NCBI GenBank assembly: GCA_016790225.1
Contig: JAEUOZ010000056.1
Span: 1 to 41,868, forward strand
DNA: 41,868 nucleotides
Reading direction: 5' to 3'
Source: Rubrivivax sp.
GTDB taxonomy: Bacteria; Pseudomonadota; Gammaproteobacteria; Burkholderiales; Burkholderiaceae
Shown here: positions 10,201 through 18,470 of the stretch, piece after piece
Numbering within the stretch: the stretch's first letter is position 1
How the letters are laid out: the number at the start of each line of letters is the position of its first letter
Notes under the pieces: generated by a model
The model's database searches: none
Told to the model about the DNA's origin: nothing
What the model saw: the letters and a program-made list of their open reading frames with translations, nothing else
Program-made: the position numbers and the translations under genes

Positions 10201-13198
10201 GTGCCGCCAGCACCGGCTGGATCTGCGGCAGGGCGGATGTCACCGTCCAGGGAAACTGCATCGCGGCACTGCCGCCGCGGCTGTCGTCCACCGTGATGGT
10301 GACATTGAAGCTGCCGGCCGCGCTGGGGGCGCCGCTGATCACGCCGGTGCCCGGGGCGATCGACAGGCCCGCGGGCAGGCCGGCAGCGCGCCAGGTGAGG
10401 AGGTCGCCATCGGGATCGTTGGCGCTCAGGCTCAGGCTGGCACTGACACCCTGCTCGGTGGTCTGCGGCGAGGGTGTCACCACGCTGGGCGGCCGGTTGA
10501 CGGCGGGCTGTCCATGCACCTGCACCTCGGCCAGGTGGAGGAAGTTGGTGCCGGCCAGCTGCACGCGCACATAACGTCCCCGTGCATTGGCGGTGCTGAT
10601 CAGCGTGTTGCGGGGAGCGATGCCCGAGTACTGGCTGCGCCAGACCGTGGCGTCGGCCAGCAGCTGGGCCAGGCTGCGGCCCTGCATCGGCGTATCGGAG
10701 ACCAGCAGGTAGAAATTGGACAGACGTTCGCCGCAGCAGTCGGTGCGGTTCCACAGGCGCACGGCGTTCAGCGCGTGGCTGCTGCCCAGGTCCACTTCCC
10801 ACCAGGCGTTGGCCTCGCTGTTGGTGTGCGCAACGGAGCCCGCGGCCCAGTTGCCATCGACGTTTCCATCCACGGCTCGCGCAGCGGGGCCGCCAAACGG
10901 GTCCGACGACTGGCTGGCCGCCTTGCCCAGCGCCAGGTTGTTGAACCAGACCGTCTTCTCGGTCTTGTCCACACCCAGATCGGCCAGGTTGCCGCTGGCC
11001 ACCGGGTTGCCCCAGTTGACGCCGTCGCTGCTGCGGTAGACGTTGAAGCGGGCGATCATGCCGTTGTTGCTGACGTCCTGGCGGGGCAGCACGCGCAGCC
11101 CCGTCACATCGGTGGCGATGCCCAGGTTGATGGTGAAGCTGTGCGGATGTGCCGGGTTGGCGGCCTGCCACTGGGTGTGCCAGATGGTGGCCGGGTTGCC
11201 GTCGATCGCATTCGCGGCGGCGCCGTTCTCACCGGTGACCTCCTGGCTGCTGGCCGAGACCTGCCACGCGCTGCGCGCGAGCGGCTGGCCATCGACGCCG
11301 ACCAGATTGATCTCGGCGGCGGAGGTCCAGGGATTGCCGGCCACCTCGGACAGGGCTTCCAGGCGCACGAAGCGCGTCTGGCCCGGCTGCTGCACGGTCC
11401 AGCGGAAGTCCGTGCTCGTGGTCACGCCGGCCACCGTGGCGCGCACGGTGACGCGCGAGGTGCCCGCGCTGCTGGGTGTGCCGCTGATGCGGCCCGTGCT
11501 GGCATCGATGGCCAGGCCGCTGGGCAGGCCGCTGGCAGAGAAGCTGGGCGCCGCTGCGCCAGGCGCGGTGAATGCCGGCTGCAAGGCCACGCTGGCACCG
11601 GTGGTGGAGGCCTGGTCATTGATCGCGTTCCACTGCACCGAACCATCCAGGGCGATGCGCACGATGCGTGCCACCGAAGGCGTGCCGTCGGCATTCATCG
11701 CAAACAGCATCCAGTCGCCCGGCAGGGCCCAGCCGGGGTTGGTGGGCACGTCCACGCTGTAGCTGTTGGTGCCTGCGCTGCGGAAGCTCAGTGACAGGCG
11801 GCGCTGGTCGTTGTTGACGGTATGCGTGGTGGAGGACAGGCGCACCATCGCGAAGCTGCTGACAGCGCTGTCGGTGCTGACGGTCATGCTCTGGCCGTAG
11901 CGCACGCTGGCAGGCGCAGCAGTGATCACCGGGCGCGTGGCGGGCGTGCCATCGGGTTTGATCAGGTAGTGCGGCGTGAGGATCTGCAGATCCGGGTGGT
12001 TGGCGGCGCAGCCGGCACCGCACAGGCCGCCACCGGCCGAGAGCACGCGCCCGTCGGGCAGCAGGATGGCCACGCTGTGGTAATTGCGCGGCACGCTGAT
12101 GGGCGGCAGCGGCGAGAAGGTCTCGCTGACCGGGTCGAAGAGCTCCGGCACCAGCACCGAGTTGTTGTCGGAGAAGCCGACTGCGAAGGTCTGGCCGCCG
12201 ACGATCACGACCTGTCCGTTGGGCAGCACCACGCTGTTGTGGAAGGCGCGCCGGTAGGCCATCGGCGCGAGCTTGCGCACGGTGACGCCGTTGTTGATGT
12301 CGATGACGTAGCTGTTGTTGTTGGCGTTGACGCTGTCGTAGCCCGGACCGCCGCCGGTCTTCAGGATCTTGCCGGTGTCGTACATCACCGTGTTGCCGCT
12401 GACGCTGAACTCGTCGTCGCCGCGTGGGCCCGCGCTGACCACCGAGCCATTGCCCTCGGTGCTGATCCAGTGCATGTTCACGCCAGGGCCGGCATGGAAG
12501 ACCTTGCCGTTGCCCGCCGGCAGCAGCATGAAGTGGCTGTCCATGCCGAAGTTGCGCGTGTTGTCCACCGAGAGCATCGGGTCGATGGGGATGCCGGTCT
12601 TGCGCTGCCAGCCGCCGGTGGCTGTCCAGACCTCGCCGTTCTTGTTGCCGACGCCGCCGCTCCAGGAGCCGCCGAGCGTGAGCACCGAGCCGTCCTTGAG
12701 CAGGGTGTTGGCCTGGTAGCCGCGCGCTATGCTCATGGCCGGCCCGATGGTCCAGGCTCCGTTGGCGGGGTTGAAGAGGCTGGTGCGCGTGGAACTGATG
12801 CCGCCGTTGACCAGCAAGCGACCATCGGCCAGGTTGGTGGTGCCCGGGCAGAACATGTTGTGGCCGGTTTCCGTGACAGACCGCTCGGTGACGGTACCGT
12901 TGGCGGGGTCAAACGTCGCAAAGTAGGTGCGTCCCGTGGTGCCGCCGAAGCTGAATTTCTCCTCGGCCGACCACAGCAGCACCTTGCCGTCGGGCAGGTT
13001 GGCCATCGCTGCCGGTACCAGGGGCAAGGAACCAGCCGGTGACCAGCGCGCGCCGGATGGTGCGATCACGGCCAGTGGGCGCTGGCGCGCCTCGGCGGGT
13101 GCAGCCGTTGAGGTGGCATCGCCGCCGCCGCCGCAGGCGGCCAGCAGGGCGGCGGTCAGCAGGGTGACGGAACAGGCAAGCAGGCGCGGGCGGATCAT
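7217..13198 (-). CDS. giant lipoprotein: galactose-oxidase-like radical copper oxidase fused to a di-haem peroxidase-like domain
   Basis: One open frame of 1993 codons. Residues 1-22 are a lipoprotein signal (lipobox LLAAC, Cys22). Residues 50-425 are a Kelch propeller and 425-515 the galactose-oxidase C-terminal Ig-like domain. The radical-copper residues align with the fungal enzyme: Cys117 (NMFCPG), Tyr161 (ARGYQ), Trp179 (GGSWSGG), Tyr373-His374 (RNYHS) and His459 (THTVNNDQRR). Then follow: Ig-like (525-603), two discoidin/F5-8C modules (605-752, 753-897), Ig-like (903-988), PKD (990-1072), a YVTN-type beta-propeller (1080-1425), a di-haem peroxidase/MauG-like domain with CAACH (1472-1476), CASCH (1602-1606) and TAPYLHDGS, and two PA14 domains (1705-1845, 1853-1993). 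The oxidase makes peroxide; the haem domain may consume it. Starts at 13204 (ATG) or 13228 (GTG) are also possible. Function is inferred from motifs. Confidence 0.9.
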   Translation of the reverse strand: MIRPRLLACSVTLLTAALLAACGGGGDATSTAAPAEARQRPLAVIAPSGARWSPAGSLPLVPAAMANLPDGKVLLWSAEEKFSFGGTTGRTYFATFDPANGTVTERSVTETGHNMFCPGTTNLADGRLLVNGGISSTRTSLFNPANGAWTIGPAMSIARGYQANTLLKDGSVLTLGGSWSGGVGNKNGEVWTATGGWQRKTGIPIDPMLSVDNTRNFGMDSHFMLLPAGNGKVFHAGPGVNMHWISTEGNGSVVSAGPRGDDEFSVSGNTVMYDTGKILKTGGGPGYDSVNANNNSYVIDINNGVTVRKLAPMAYRRAFHNSVVLPNGQVVIVGGQTFAVGFSDNNSVLVPELFDPVSETFSPLPPISVPRNYHSVAILLPDGRVLSAGGGLCGAGCAANHPDLQILTPHYLIKPDGTPATRPVITAAPASVRYGQSMTVSTDSAVSSFAMVRLSSTTHTVNNDQRRLSLSFRSAGTNSYSVDVPTNPGWALPGDWMLFAMNADGTPSVARIVRIALDGSVQWNAINDQASTTGASVALQPAFTAPGAAAPSFSASGLPSGLAIDASTGRISGTPSSAGTSRVTVRATVAGVTTSTDFRWTVQQPGQTRFVRLEALSEVAGNPWTSAAEINLVGVDGQPLARSAWQVSASSQEVTGENGAAANAIDGNPATIWHTQWQAANPAHPHSFTINLGIATDVTGLRVLPRQDVSNNGMIARFNVYRSSDGVNWGNPVASGNLADLGVDKTEKTVWFNNLALGKAASQSSDPFGGPAARAVDGNVDGNWAAGSVAHTNSEANAWWEVDLGSSHALNAVRLWNRTDCCGERLSNFYLLVSDTPMQGRSLAQLLADATVWRSQYSGIAPRNTLISTANARGRYVRVQLAGTNFLHLAEVQVHGQPAVNRPPSVVTPSPQTTEQGVSASLSLSANDPDGDLLTWRAAGLPAGLSIAPGTGVISGAPSAAGSFNVTITVDDSRGGSAAMQFPWTVTSALPQIQPVLAAPIASGGTASYSAETSLAGSYSYQWTFGDGSTSGWSTSNTVSHVYAAPGLYLVTVAARTADGRVSTRSFWQAVEGTKGLGGRSSTPVLVEPRNGTSARIWAVNPDNDSVSVFDSATRQRVAEIAVGSAPRTLALAPDGRVWVANKGSATLSILNAATLALAQTVSLPRASQPYGIVIGTDGTAHVTLEASGAVVRVAANGTPGTAVSVGPNPRHLALNAAGSQLLVSRFVTPPLPGEGTATVQPSATRGAELLVLDAATLALQRTIVLQHSEKADNTVQGRGIPNYLGAPVIAPDGRSAWVPSKQDNIQRGKLRDGLDLDFQNTLRAISSRIDLATQAEDLAARIDHDNSGIASSAVFHPGGNYLFVALEASRHVAVVDAIGKRELFRVDVGRAPQGLAVSADGLTLYVQNFMDRTVGVHDLTRLLRFGESSLPLQTSMASVATERLSAAVLRGKQFFYDARDPRLSRDAYISCAACHNDGGHDGRVWDFTGFGEGLRNTISLQGRAGAQGRLHWSANFDEVQDFEGQIRRLAQGTGLMSDAQFNTGTRSQPLGDRKSGISADLDALAAYVGSLNAFAATPWRQADGTLTAAATAGRTVFANSCASCHGGTDYSDSASNVLRNIGTLKPGSGSRLGAALTGIDTPTLRDAWATAPYLHDGSAATLEAAIGAHSGLTLSATELGNVLAFVRQIGREEPAVPAGGVTGSGTGLRGRYFANLSLSGNAVLTRTEAINFDWGTGAPATGVPADNFSVRWDGEVQATVAGSYRFQTISDDGVRLYVNGALLINNWTDHAPAADTSAALTLAAGQRVSIVMEYYERGVGAVARLNWIPPGASAALPIPAAQLYPATSTAGAGLRAQYFGNTTLSGAAVLTRSEAVDFDWGNGAPGPGVTADNFSVRWTGTLLVPTTGSYRFATVSDDGVRLWVNGQQLVNNWTVHAPTTNISTAVSLTAGQRVTVTMEYFEQGGGAMARLLWLPPGTSEYRAIPAGSLYLP

Positions 13199-13432
13199 CG
13201 GCATCACCAGGCAAAGGCAAGGCCACACCGGGGCGGAACGGCCGCGCCGAAGGCTCGTGCAAGGGGGATGCGTGGATGCTAGGCAGCCGGGCGCGGCACA
13301 GGGGGCAGGCGGCGGCCCGGGATCACGGGGCCACCCGCCAGTTGCGGGCGCGCAGCTGAGGGGCGCCCGGCGGCCATGAGCTCAAGACCGTGGCCGATGC
13401 GCGCTTGGAACCCGGCGCCGCGGCCGGGTGGT

Positions 13433-15103
13433 TCACATGCCGGCGTAATTCGGCCCGCCGCCGCCTTCCGGCGTCACCCAGACGATGTTCTGCGTGGGGT
13501 CCTTGATGTCGCAGGTCTTGCAGTGCACGCAGTTCTGCGCGTTGATGACCAGGCGGTCCTGGCCGTCGGTGTTGACGAACTCGTAGACACCGGCGGGGCA
13601 GTAGCGGCTTTCGGGGCCGGCGTAGCGCGACAGGTTGATGGCCACCGGCACGCTGCTGTCCTTGAGCGTCAGGTGCGCGGGCTGGTTTTCCTCGTGGTTG
13701 GTGTTGCTGATGAAGACCGAGCTTAGACGGTCGAAGCTCAGCTTGCCATCGGGCTTGGGATAGCGGATCGGCTCGCACTGGCTGGCGGCATGCATGCGGG
13801 CGTGGTCCGCCCCGTGGCGGTGGATCGTCCACGGCGGGCTCTTGATGCCCAGTTTGGGCAGCAGCCATTGCTCGATGCCCGTCATCAGCATGCCGACGGT
13901 GTTGCCCTTCTTGAACCACTGCTTGAAGTTGCGCGACTGGTTCAGCTCCGTCCACAGCCAGCTCTGGCGGAAGGCATCCGGGTAGGCCTGCAGTTCGTCA
14001 TGGCTGCGGCCGGCGGCGATGGCGGCCGCTGCGGCTTCGGCGGCCAGCATGCCGGTCTTGATGGCAGCGTGGCTGCCCTTGATGCGGGCGGCGTTCAAGG
14101 TGCCTGCGTCACAGCCCACCAGCGCGCCGCCGGGAAACACCAGCTTGGGCAGGCTCAGCAGCCCGCCGGCCGTGATGGCCCGGGCGCCGTAGCCGATGCG
14201 CTTGCCACCTTCGATGTGGGTGCGGATCGCCGGGTGCATCTTCCAGCGCTGCATCTCCTCGAAGGGGCTGAGCCAGGGGTTCTGGTAGTCCAGGCCCACC
14301 ACATAGCCCAGCGTGACGCGGTTGCCCTCCAGGTGGTAGAGGAAGCCGCCGCCGTAGGTGTTTTCGTCGACCGGCCAGCCGGCGGTGTGCACGACCAGGC
14401 CCGGGTGCGCCTGGGCCGCCGGCACCTCCCAGAGTTCCTTGACGCCGATGGCATAACTCTGGGGGTCACGGTCGGCATCCAGCCCGAAGCGTGCGATCAG
14501 CTGCTTGCCCAGGTGCCCGCGCGAGCCTTCGGCGAAGATCGTGTACTTCGCTGTCAGCTCCATGCCCAGCTGGAAGCCGTCGTGCGGCTGCCCGTCCTTG
14601 CCGATGCCCTGGTTGCCGGTGGCCACGCCCCGCACCTGCCCCTCTTCGGTGTACAGCACTTCCGCGGCCGTGAAGCCCGGAAAGATCTCCACGCCCAGTG
14701 CCTCGGCCTGCTCGCCCAGCCAGCGGGCCACGGCGCCGAGGCTGATCACATAGTTTCCGTGGTTGTGGAAGCAGCCCGGGATCAGCGCCTGGGGCACGGC
14801 CTGGTGGCCTTCGGCGTCCAGCATCAGCACCTGATCGGCGCTCACGGGCTGGTTCAGCGGCGCGCCGCGTTCCTTCCAGTCGGGCAGCAGCTCGGTCAGC
14901 GCGATGGGGTCCATCACGGCGCCGCTGAGGATGTGCGCACCCGGCTCGGACCCCTTCTCCAGCACCAGCACGGACAGCGCCGCGTCCAGCTGCTTCAGCC
15001 GGATGGCGGCGCTCAGACCGGCGGGACCGCCGCCGACGATGACCACGTCGTAGTCCATGGCCTCGCGCGGGCCGTAGGTGGCCAGGATGTCCTGGGGTGT
15101 CAT
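13433..15103 (-). CDS. electron-transfer flavoprotein:ubiquinone oxidoreductase
   Basis: Passes electrons from reduced ETF, fed by acyl-CoA and other dehydrogenases, to ubiquinone at the inner membrane. The 556-residue protein has the FAD-binding [15 protein letters not shown] near residues 24-38, the family stretches [18 protein letters not shown] and [20 protein letters not shown], and a C-terminal 4Fe-4S domain with YCPAGVYEF and [21 protein letters not shown] ribosome binding site seven bases before the ATG at 15103 decides the start over the longer open frame. No etfAB genes are in the window. The next gene upstream on the same strand is another flavoprotein dehydrogenase. Confidence 0.96.
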   Translation of the reverse strand: MTPQDILATYGPREAMDYDVVIVGGGPAGLSAAIRLKQLDAALSVLVLEKGSEPGAHILSGAVMDPIALTELLPDWKERGAPLNQPVSADQVLMLDAEGHQAVPQALIPGCFHNHGNYVISLGAVARWLGEQAEALGVEIFPGFTAAEVLYTEEGQVRGVATGNQGIGKDGQPHDGFQLGMELTAKYTIFAEGSRGHLGKQLIARFGLDADRDPQSYAIGVKELWEVPAAQAHPGLVVHTAGWPVDENTYGGGFLYHLEGNRVTLGYVVGLDYQNPWLSPFEEMQRWKMHPAIRTHIEGGKRIGYGARAITAGGLLSLPKLVFPGGALVGCDAGTLNAARIKGSHAAIKTGMLAAEAAAAAIAAGRSHDELQAYPDAFRQSWLWTELNQSRNFKQWFKKGNTVGMLMTGIEQWLLPKLGIKSPPWTIHRHGADHARMHAASQCEPIRYPKPDGKLSFDRLSSVFISNTNHEENQPAHLTLKDSSVPVAINLSRYAGPESRYCPAGVYEFVNTDGQDRLVINAQNCVHCKTCDIKDPTQNIVWVTPEGGGGPNYAGM

Positions 15104-15283
15104 GTCGGGATCTCCTCGGGCACGGCGCAGCAGGCGCCGGCGAATGCGGGTCTTGTGCGCGGATTCTAGGGATCTGGCCTTCGCGTTGCCTCCTGGCACT
15201 CTAGAGCGCGGCGCCCAAAGCCGGCTGGCGGGCTGGCAGCACGGATACGCCCGGCACCGTCATTCCCGCCACAGAAAAGCCCG

Positions 15284-16414
15284 CTACTGCAGCGGCAGCT
15301 CCAGGGCCCGCATCACTTCTTCGGCCAGTGCCATCGAGGAGGTCAGGCCGGGGGACTCGATGCCGAACAGGTGCACCAGCCCTTCGCAGCCATGATCGCG
15401 CGGGCCGCTCAGCTGGAAGTCCGCCGCAGGCTGCCCCGGGCCGCTGAGCTTGGGGCGCACCCCGGTGTAGGCCGGCTGCAGCGAGCCCGCCGGCAGCTGC
15501 GGCCAGTAGCGGCGGATATCGGCTTCGAAGTTGGCAGCGCGTGTGCTGTCCACCGCGTAGTCCAGATCGGCTTCGCGCGTGCCCTCCGGCAACCACTGCA
15601 CATCCGGGCCAAAGCGCGCCTGGCCGCCCAGATCCAGCGTCAGGTGCACGCCAAGACCGCCGTCCACCGGCACGGGGTAGATCAGGTGCGAAAACGGCGA
15701 GCGCCCGGCCAGCGAGAAATAGTGCCCCTTGGCGACAAACTGGCGCGGAATTGCCTGGGCCGGGAAGCCGTCGATCGCAGCCGCCACCGATTGCGCGGCC
15801 AGCCCGCCGCAATTGACGATCAGGCGTGCCGCCATCTCGAAGGGCTCTTCGCCGGCCGTGCGCAGCACCCAGCGCCCGCTTTCGCGCCGTGCGCCCGCAA
15901 AAGGGCTCTTCAGCGCCAGCATGGCGCCATGCTCCTCAGCCTGGCCCAGCAGCGCGGTCATCAGGCCGTGGCTGTCGACGATGCCGGTGCGCGGCGAATG
16001 CAGAGCGCCCACGCAGTGCAGCGCCGGCTCCAGGGCGAGCGCTTCATCGCGGCTGATCAGGCGCAGGTCCTCCACGCCGTTGACCTGGCCGCGCTGCAGG
16101 AGGTTCTGCAGCTTGGGCAGCTCGGCCGGCGTGGTGGCCACCACCAGCTTGCCGCAGACCTGGTGCGCGATGCCGCGCTCGGCGCAATAGGCCATCAGGC
16201 GGTGGCGGCCACGCACGCACAGCCGCGCCTTGAGGCTGCCGGCGTCGTAGTAGTGGCCGGCGTGGATCACTTCGCTGTTGCGCGAGGACACGCCGCTGCC
16301 GATGGCCGACTCGCGCTCCACGATCACCACCTCCAGGCCATTCAAGGCCAAGGCCCGCGCCACGGCCAGGCCCACCACGCCCGCACCCACCACCACCGCG
16401 TCGATCTGATCCAT
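15284..16414 (-). CDS. L-2-hydroxyglutarate dehydrogenase-like FAD oxidoreductase
   Basis: A 376-residue DAO-family flavoprotein. The N-terminal dinucleotide-binding motif is VVVGAGVVGLAVARALAL, followed by SSRNSEVIHAGHYYDAGSLKARLCVRG, typical of the LhgO/L2HGDH group. YTGVRPKL and FGIESPGLTSSMALA near the end are also group hallmarks. Such enzymes oxidise L-2-hydroxyglutarate or similar 2-hydroxy acids and can hand electrons to quinone or to ETF. The nearby ETF:quinone oxidoreductase gene fits that, but the exact substrate is not provable here. The start at 16414 (MDQIDA) sits just before the FAD motif. The gene is divergent from the SDR gene. Confidence 0.88.
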   Translation of the reverse strand: MDQIDAVVVGAGVVGLAVARALALNGLEVVIVERESAIGSGVSSRNSEVIHAGHYYDAGSLKARLCVRGRHRLMAYCAERGIAHQVCGKLVVATTPAELPKLQNLLQRGQVNGVEDLRLISRDEALALEPALHCVGALHSPRTGIVDSHGLMTALLGQAEEHGAMLALKSPFAGARRESGRWVLRTAGEEPFEMAARLIVNCGGLAAQSVAAAIDGFPAQAIPRQFVAKGHYFSLAGRSPFSHLIYPVPVDGGLGVHLTLDLGGQARFGPDVQWLPEGTREADLDYAVDSTRAANFEADIRRYWPQLPAGSLQPAYTGVRPKLSGPGQPAADFQLSGPRDHGCEGLVHLFGIESPGLTSSMALAEEVMRALELPLQ

Positions 16415-16539
16415 GCGGCGGCATTGTGCCGGCCGGTCCGCCCGGCCCCGGCTGCGTCGGCCCCCAAGGTCTTGGGAGCGCCCGAAGCCGCGTGGAGCCC
16501 GTGCTATCTTCCCGCGCTGTGTGTTGACCAACGGAGGGC

Positions 16540-17325
16540 GTGGTGGCCTACGAGATCGATCTGTCCGGGCGCGTGGCGCTCGTCACCGGGGCCTCCAGCG
16601 GCTTGGGCGCGCAGTTTGCGCGCGTGCTGTGCCGCTCCGGCGCCGGCGTCGTGCTGGCCGCGCGACGCCTGGAGCGCCTGAAGGACCTGCGCGCCGAACT
16701 CGAAGCCGAAGGCGGCGATGCGCATGTGGTGGAGCTGGACGTCACGGACGTGGACAGCATCAAGGCGGCCGTCGCGCATGCCGAGACCGAGATGGGCACG
16801 ATCGACATCCTGGTCAACAACTCCGGGGTCAGCACGACGCAGAAGCTGGTGGACGTCAAGCCCGACGACTACGACTTCATGATGAACACCAACACGCGCG
16901 GCGCCTTCTTCGTCGCGCAGGAGGTGGGGCGCCGCATGATCGCGCGCAGCCGCGGCGCAGCTCCCGGCACCTTCACCGGCGGACGCATCGTCAACGTGGC
17001 CTCGATTGCCGGGCTGCGCGTGCTGTCGCAGATCGGCGTCTATGCGATGAGCAAGGCCGCGGTCGTGCACATGACCAAGGCCATGGCACTGGAGTGGGGC
17101 CGCTTCGGCATCAACGTCAATGCCCTGTGCCCGGGCTATGTCGATACCGAGATCAACCACCACCACTGGCAGACCGAAGCCGGGCAGAAGCTGGTGCAGA
17201 TGCTGCCGCGCAAGCGCGTGGGCCAGCCGCGCGATCTGGATGCCGTGCTGATGATGCTGTGCGCCAACGAGAGCCACTTCGTCAACGGCGCCGTCATCGC
17301 CGCGGACGATGGCTTCGGCGTCTGA
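16540..17325 (+). CDS. short-chain dehydrogenase/reductase (SDR)
   Basis: A classical NAD(P)-dependent SDR of 261 residues: cofactor motif TGASSGLG (residues 16-23), NNSG (93-96) and the catalytic Ser155, Tyr168, Lys172 set in NVASIAG and VYAMSKAA. The Gly-rich opening and LDVTD resemble 3-oxoacyl-ACP/3-hydroxyacyl-CoA type SDRs, but the substrate is not determined. Two GTG codons in tandem (16540, 16543) follow a GGAGGG at 16533-16538; the second has the better spacing. The gene leads a probable operon with yceH 21 bases downstream and a thioesterase. Confidence 0.92.
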   Translation: MVAYEIDLSGRVALVTGASSGLGAQFARVLCRSGAGVVLAARRLERLKDLRAELEAEGGDAHVVELDVTDVDSIKAAVAHAETEMGTIDILVNNSGVSTTQKLVDVKPDDYDFMMNTNTRGAFFVAQEVGRRMIARSRGAAPGTFTGGRIVNVASIAGLRVLSQIGVYAMSKAAVVHMTKAMALEWGRFGINVNALCPGYVDTEINHHHWQTEAGQKLVQMLPRKRVGQPRDLDAVLMMLCANESHFVNGAVIAADDGFGV

Positions 17326-17346
17326 GACCGGCTGACGCTTGAACGC

Positions 17347-18012
17347 ATGAGACACCTGAGCCCGCTCGAAGCGCGCGTGCTGGGCGTGCTGGTCGAGAAG
17401 CAGCACACCGTCCCTGACACCTACCCGCTGTCGTTGAATGCGCTGGTGGCGGGCTGCAACCAGAAGACGGCGCGCGTGCCGGTGATCGAGGCCACGGATG
17501 CCGAGGTGCTGGGCGCCGTCGAAGGCCTGAAGAGCCTGAGCCTGGTGTTTGAAGGCAGCGGCAGCCGCGTGGTGAAGTTCGAGCACAACATGGGGCGCGT
17601 GATGGGCCTGCCTTCGCAGGCGGTGGCGCTGCTGACGGTGCTGATGCTGCGCGGGCCGCAGACTTCGGCCGAGCTGCGGCTGAACTGCGAGCGCCTGCAC
17701 CGCTTCGCCGACATCTCCTCGGTGGAAGGCTTTCTGGAGGAGCTGGCCGGCAAGGATCCCGCCCGTGTGGTGAAGCTGCTGCGTGCGCCCGGCGAGCGCG
17801 AATCCCGCTGGGCGCAGCTGCTGTGTGGCGATGTGGCGCTGCCCGCGGCGACGGCCGGCGTGGCGGCACTGGCCGATCTGAGCGCCGGCATCCCGGCTGC
17901 CGAACTGTCGGCCCTGAAGGCCGAGCAGGCGCGCCTGGCGCAGGAGGTGGATGCGCTGAAGGCCCTGGTGCAGCGCATGGCGCGCGAGCTGGGCATGGAC
18001 GGCGGCGCATGA
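17347..18012 (+). CDS. YceH-family protein (DUF480)
   Basis: A 221-residue member of the conserved YceH/DUF480 family, made of two winged-helix-like domains, with no established biochemical function. It begins HLSPLEARVLGVLVEKQHTVPDTYPLSLNAL and continues with GCNQKTAR, the family hallmarks, then VMLRGPQTSAELRL-type second-domain sequence. The C-terminal 40 residues (ALKAEQARLAQEVDALKALVQRM) form a likely coiled coil, usual for the family. No signal peptide. It is co-directional with the SDR and its stop overlaps the next start (ATGA). Confidence 0.93.
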   Translation: MRHLSPLEARVLGVLVEKQHTVPDTYPLSLNALVAGCNQKTARVPVIEATDAEVLGAVEGLKSLSLVFEGSGSRVVKFEHNMGRVMGLPSQAVALLTVLMLRGPQTSAELRLNCERLHRFADISSVEGFLEELAGKDPARVVKLLRAPGERESRWAQLLCGDVALPAATAGVAALADLSAGIPAAELSALKAEQARLAQEVDALKALVQRMARELGMDGGA

Positions 18013-18431
18013 GATTCACCGTACCGCAGCACAAGCGGCTGACGCACGAAATGATCATCCCCATCCGCTGGGGCGACATGGACATGATGGGCCACGTCAA
18101 CAACACGGTCTATTTCCGCTACATGGAAGTGGCGCGCCTGGAGTGGCTCTACCGCATCGGCGGGCCGCCGGATCCGCAAGGCTGCGGCACCGTGATCGTG
18201 AATGCCTTCTGCAACTTCATCCGGCAACTGGAGTTTCCCGGCGACGTGCTCGCGCGGCACTATGTGGCCAACCCGGGCCGCAGCAGCTTCGACACCTTCA
18301 TCACGCTGGAACGCACCGACGAGCCAGGCGTGCTCTATGCCGAAGGCGGCAGCACCTCGGTCTGGACCGACTTCCAGGCGCAGAAGTCCGTGCCGATGCC
18401 GGACTGGCTGCGGGCCCTGGTGAGTTCCTGA
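18009..18431 (+). CDS. hotdog-fold acyl-CoA thioesterase (4HBT family)
   Basis: A 140-residue 4-hydroxybenzoyl-CoA thioesterase/YbgC-like protein. The motif IRWGDMDMMGHVNNTVYFRY contains the Asp typical of this catalytic group, and LEWLYRIG and FIRQLEFPGDVL follow. It probably hydrolyses a short or medium acyl-CoA; the substrate is unknown. The ATG overlaps the yceH stop (ATGA). The 3' end lies in a small tandem duplication of GAGTTCCT at 18422-18437, which contains the stop codon. Confidence 0.92.
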   Translation: MRFTVPQHKRLTHEMIIPIRWGDMDMMGHVNNTVYFRYMEVARLEWLYRIGGPPDPQGCGTVIVNAFCNFIRQLEFPGDVLARHYVANPGRSSFDTFITLERTDEPGVLYAEGGSTSVWTDFQAQKSVPMPDWLRALVSS

Positions 18432-18470
18432 GTTCCTGAGACGCCAAACCCGGCGGCCCGCGCAGGCTGA

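Noticed and set aside
7388..11794. A 1468-codon open frame on the plus strand opposite the giant lipoprotein gene
   Set aside because: It is the mirror of a GC-rich coding strand. The product is Ala/Arg/Gly/His-rich with no recognisable domain, while the minus strand shows continuous conserved domains and active-site motifs.
13790..15169. A long plus-strand frame opposite the ETF:ubiquinone oxidoreductase gene
   Set aside because: Antisense shadow in high-GC DNA; the minus-strand gene has the FAD and iron-sulfur motifs and a good ribosome binding site.
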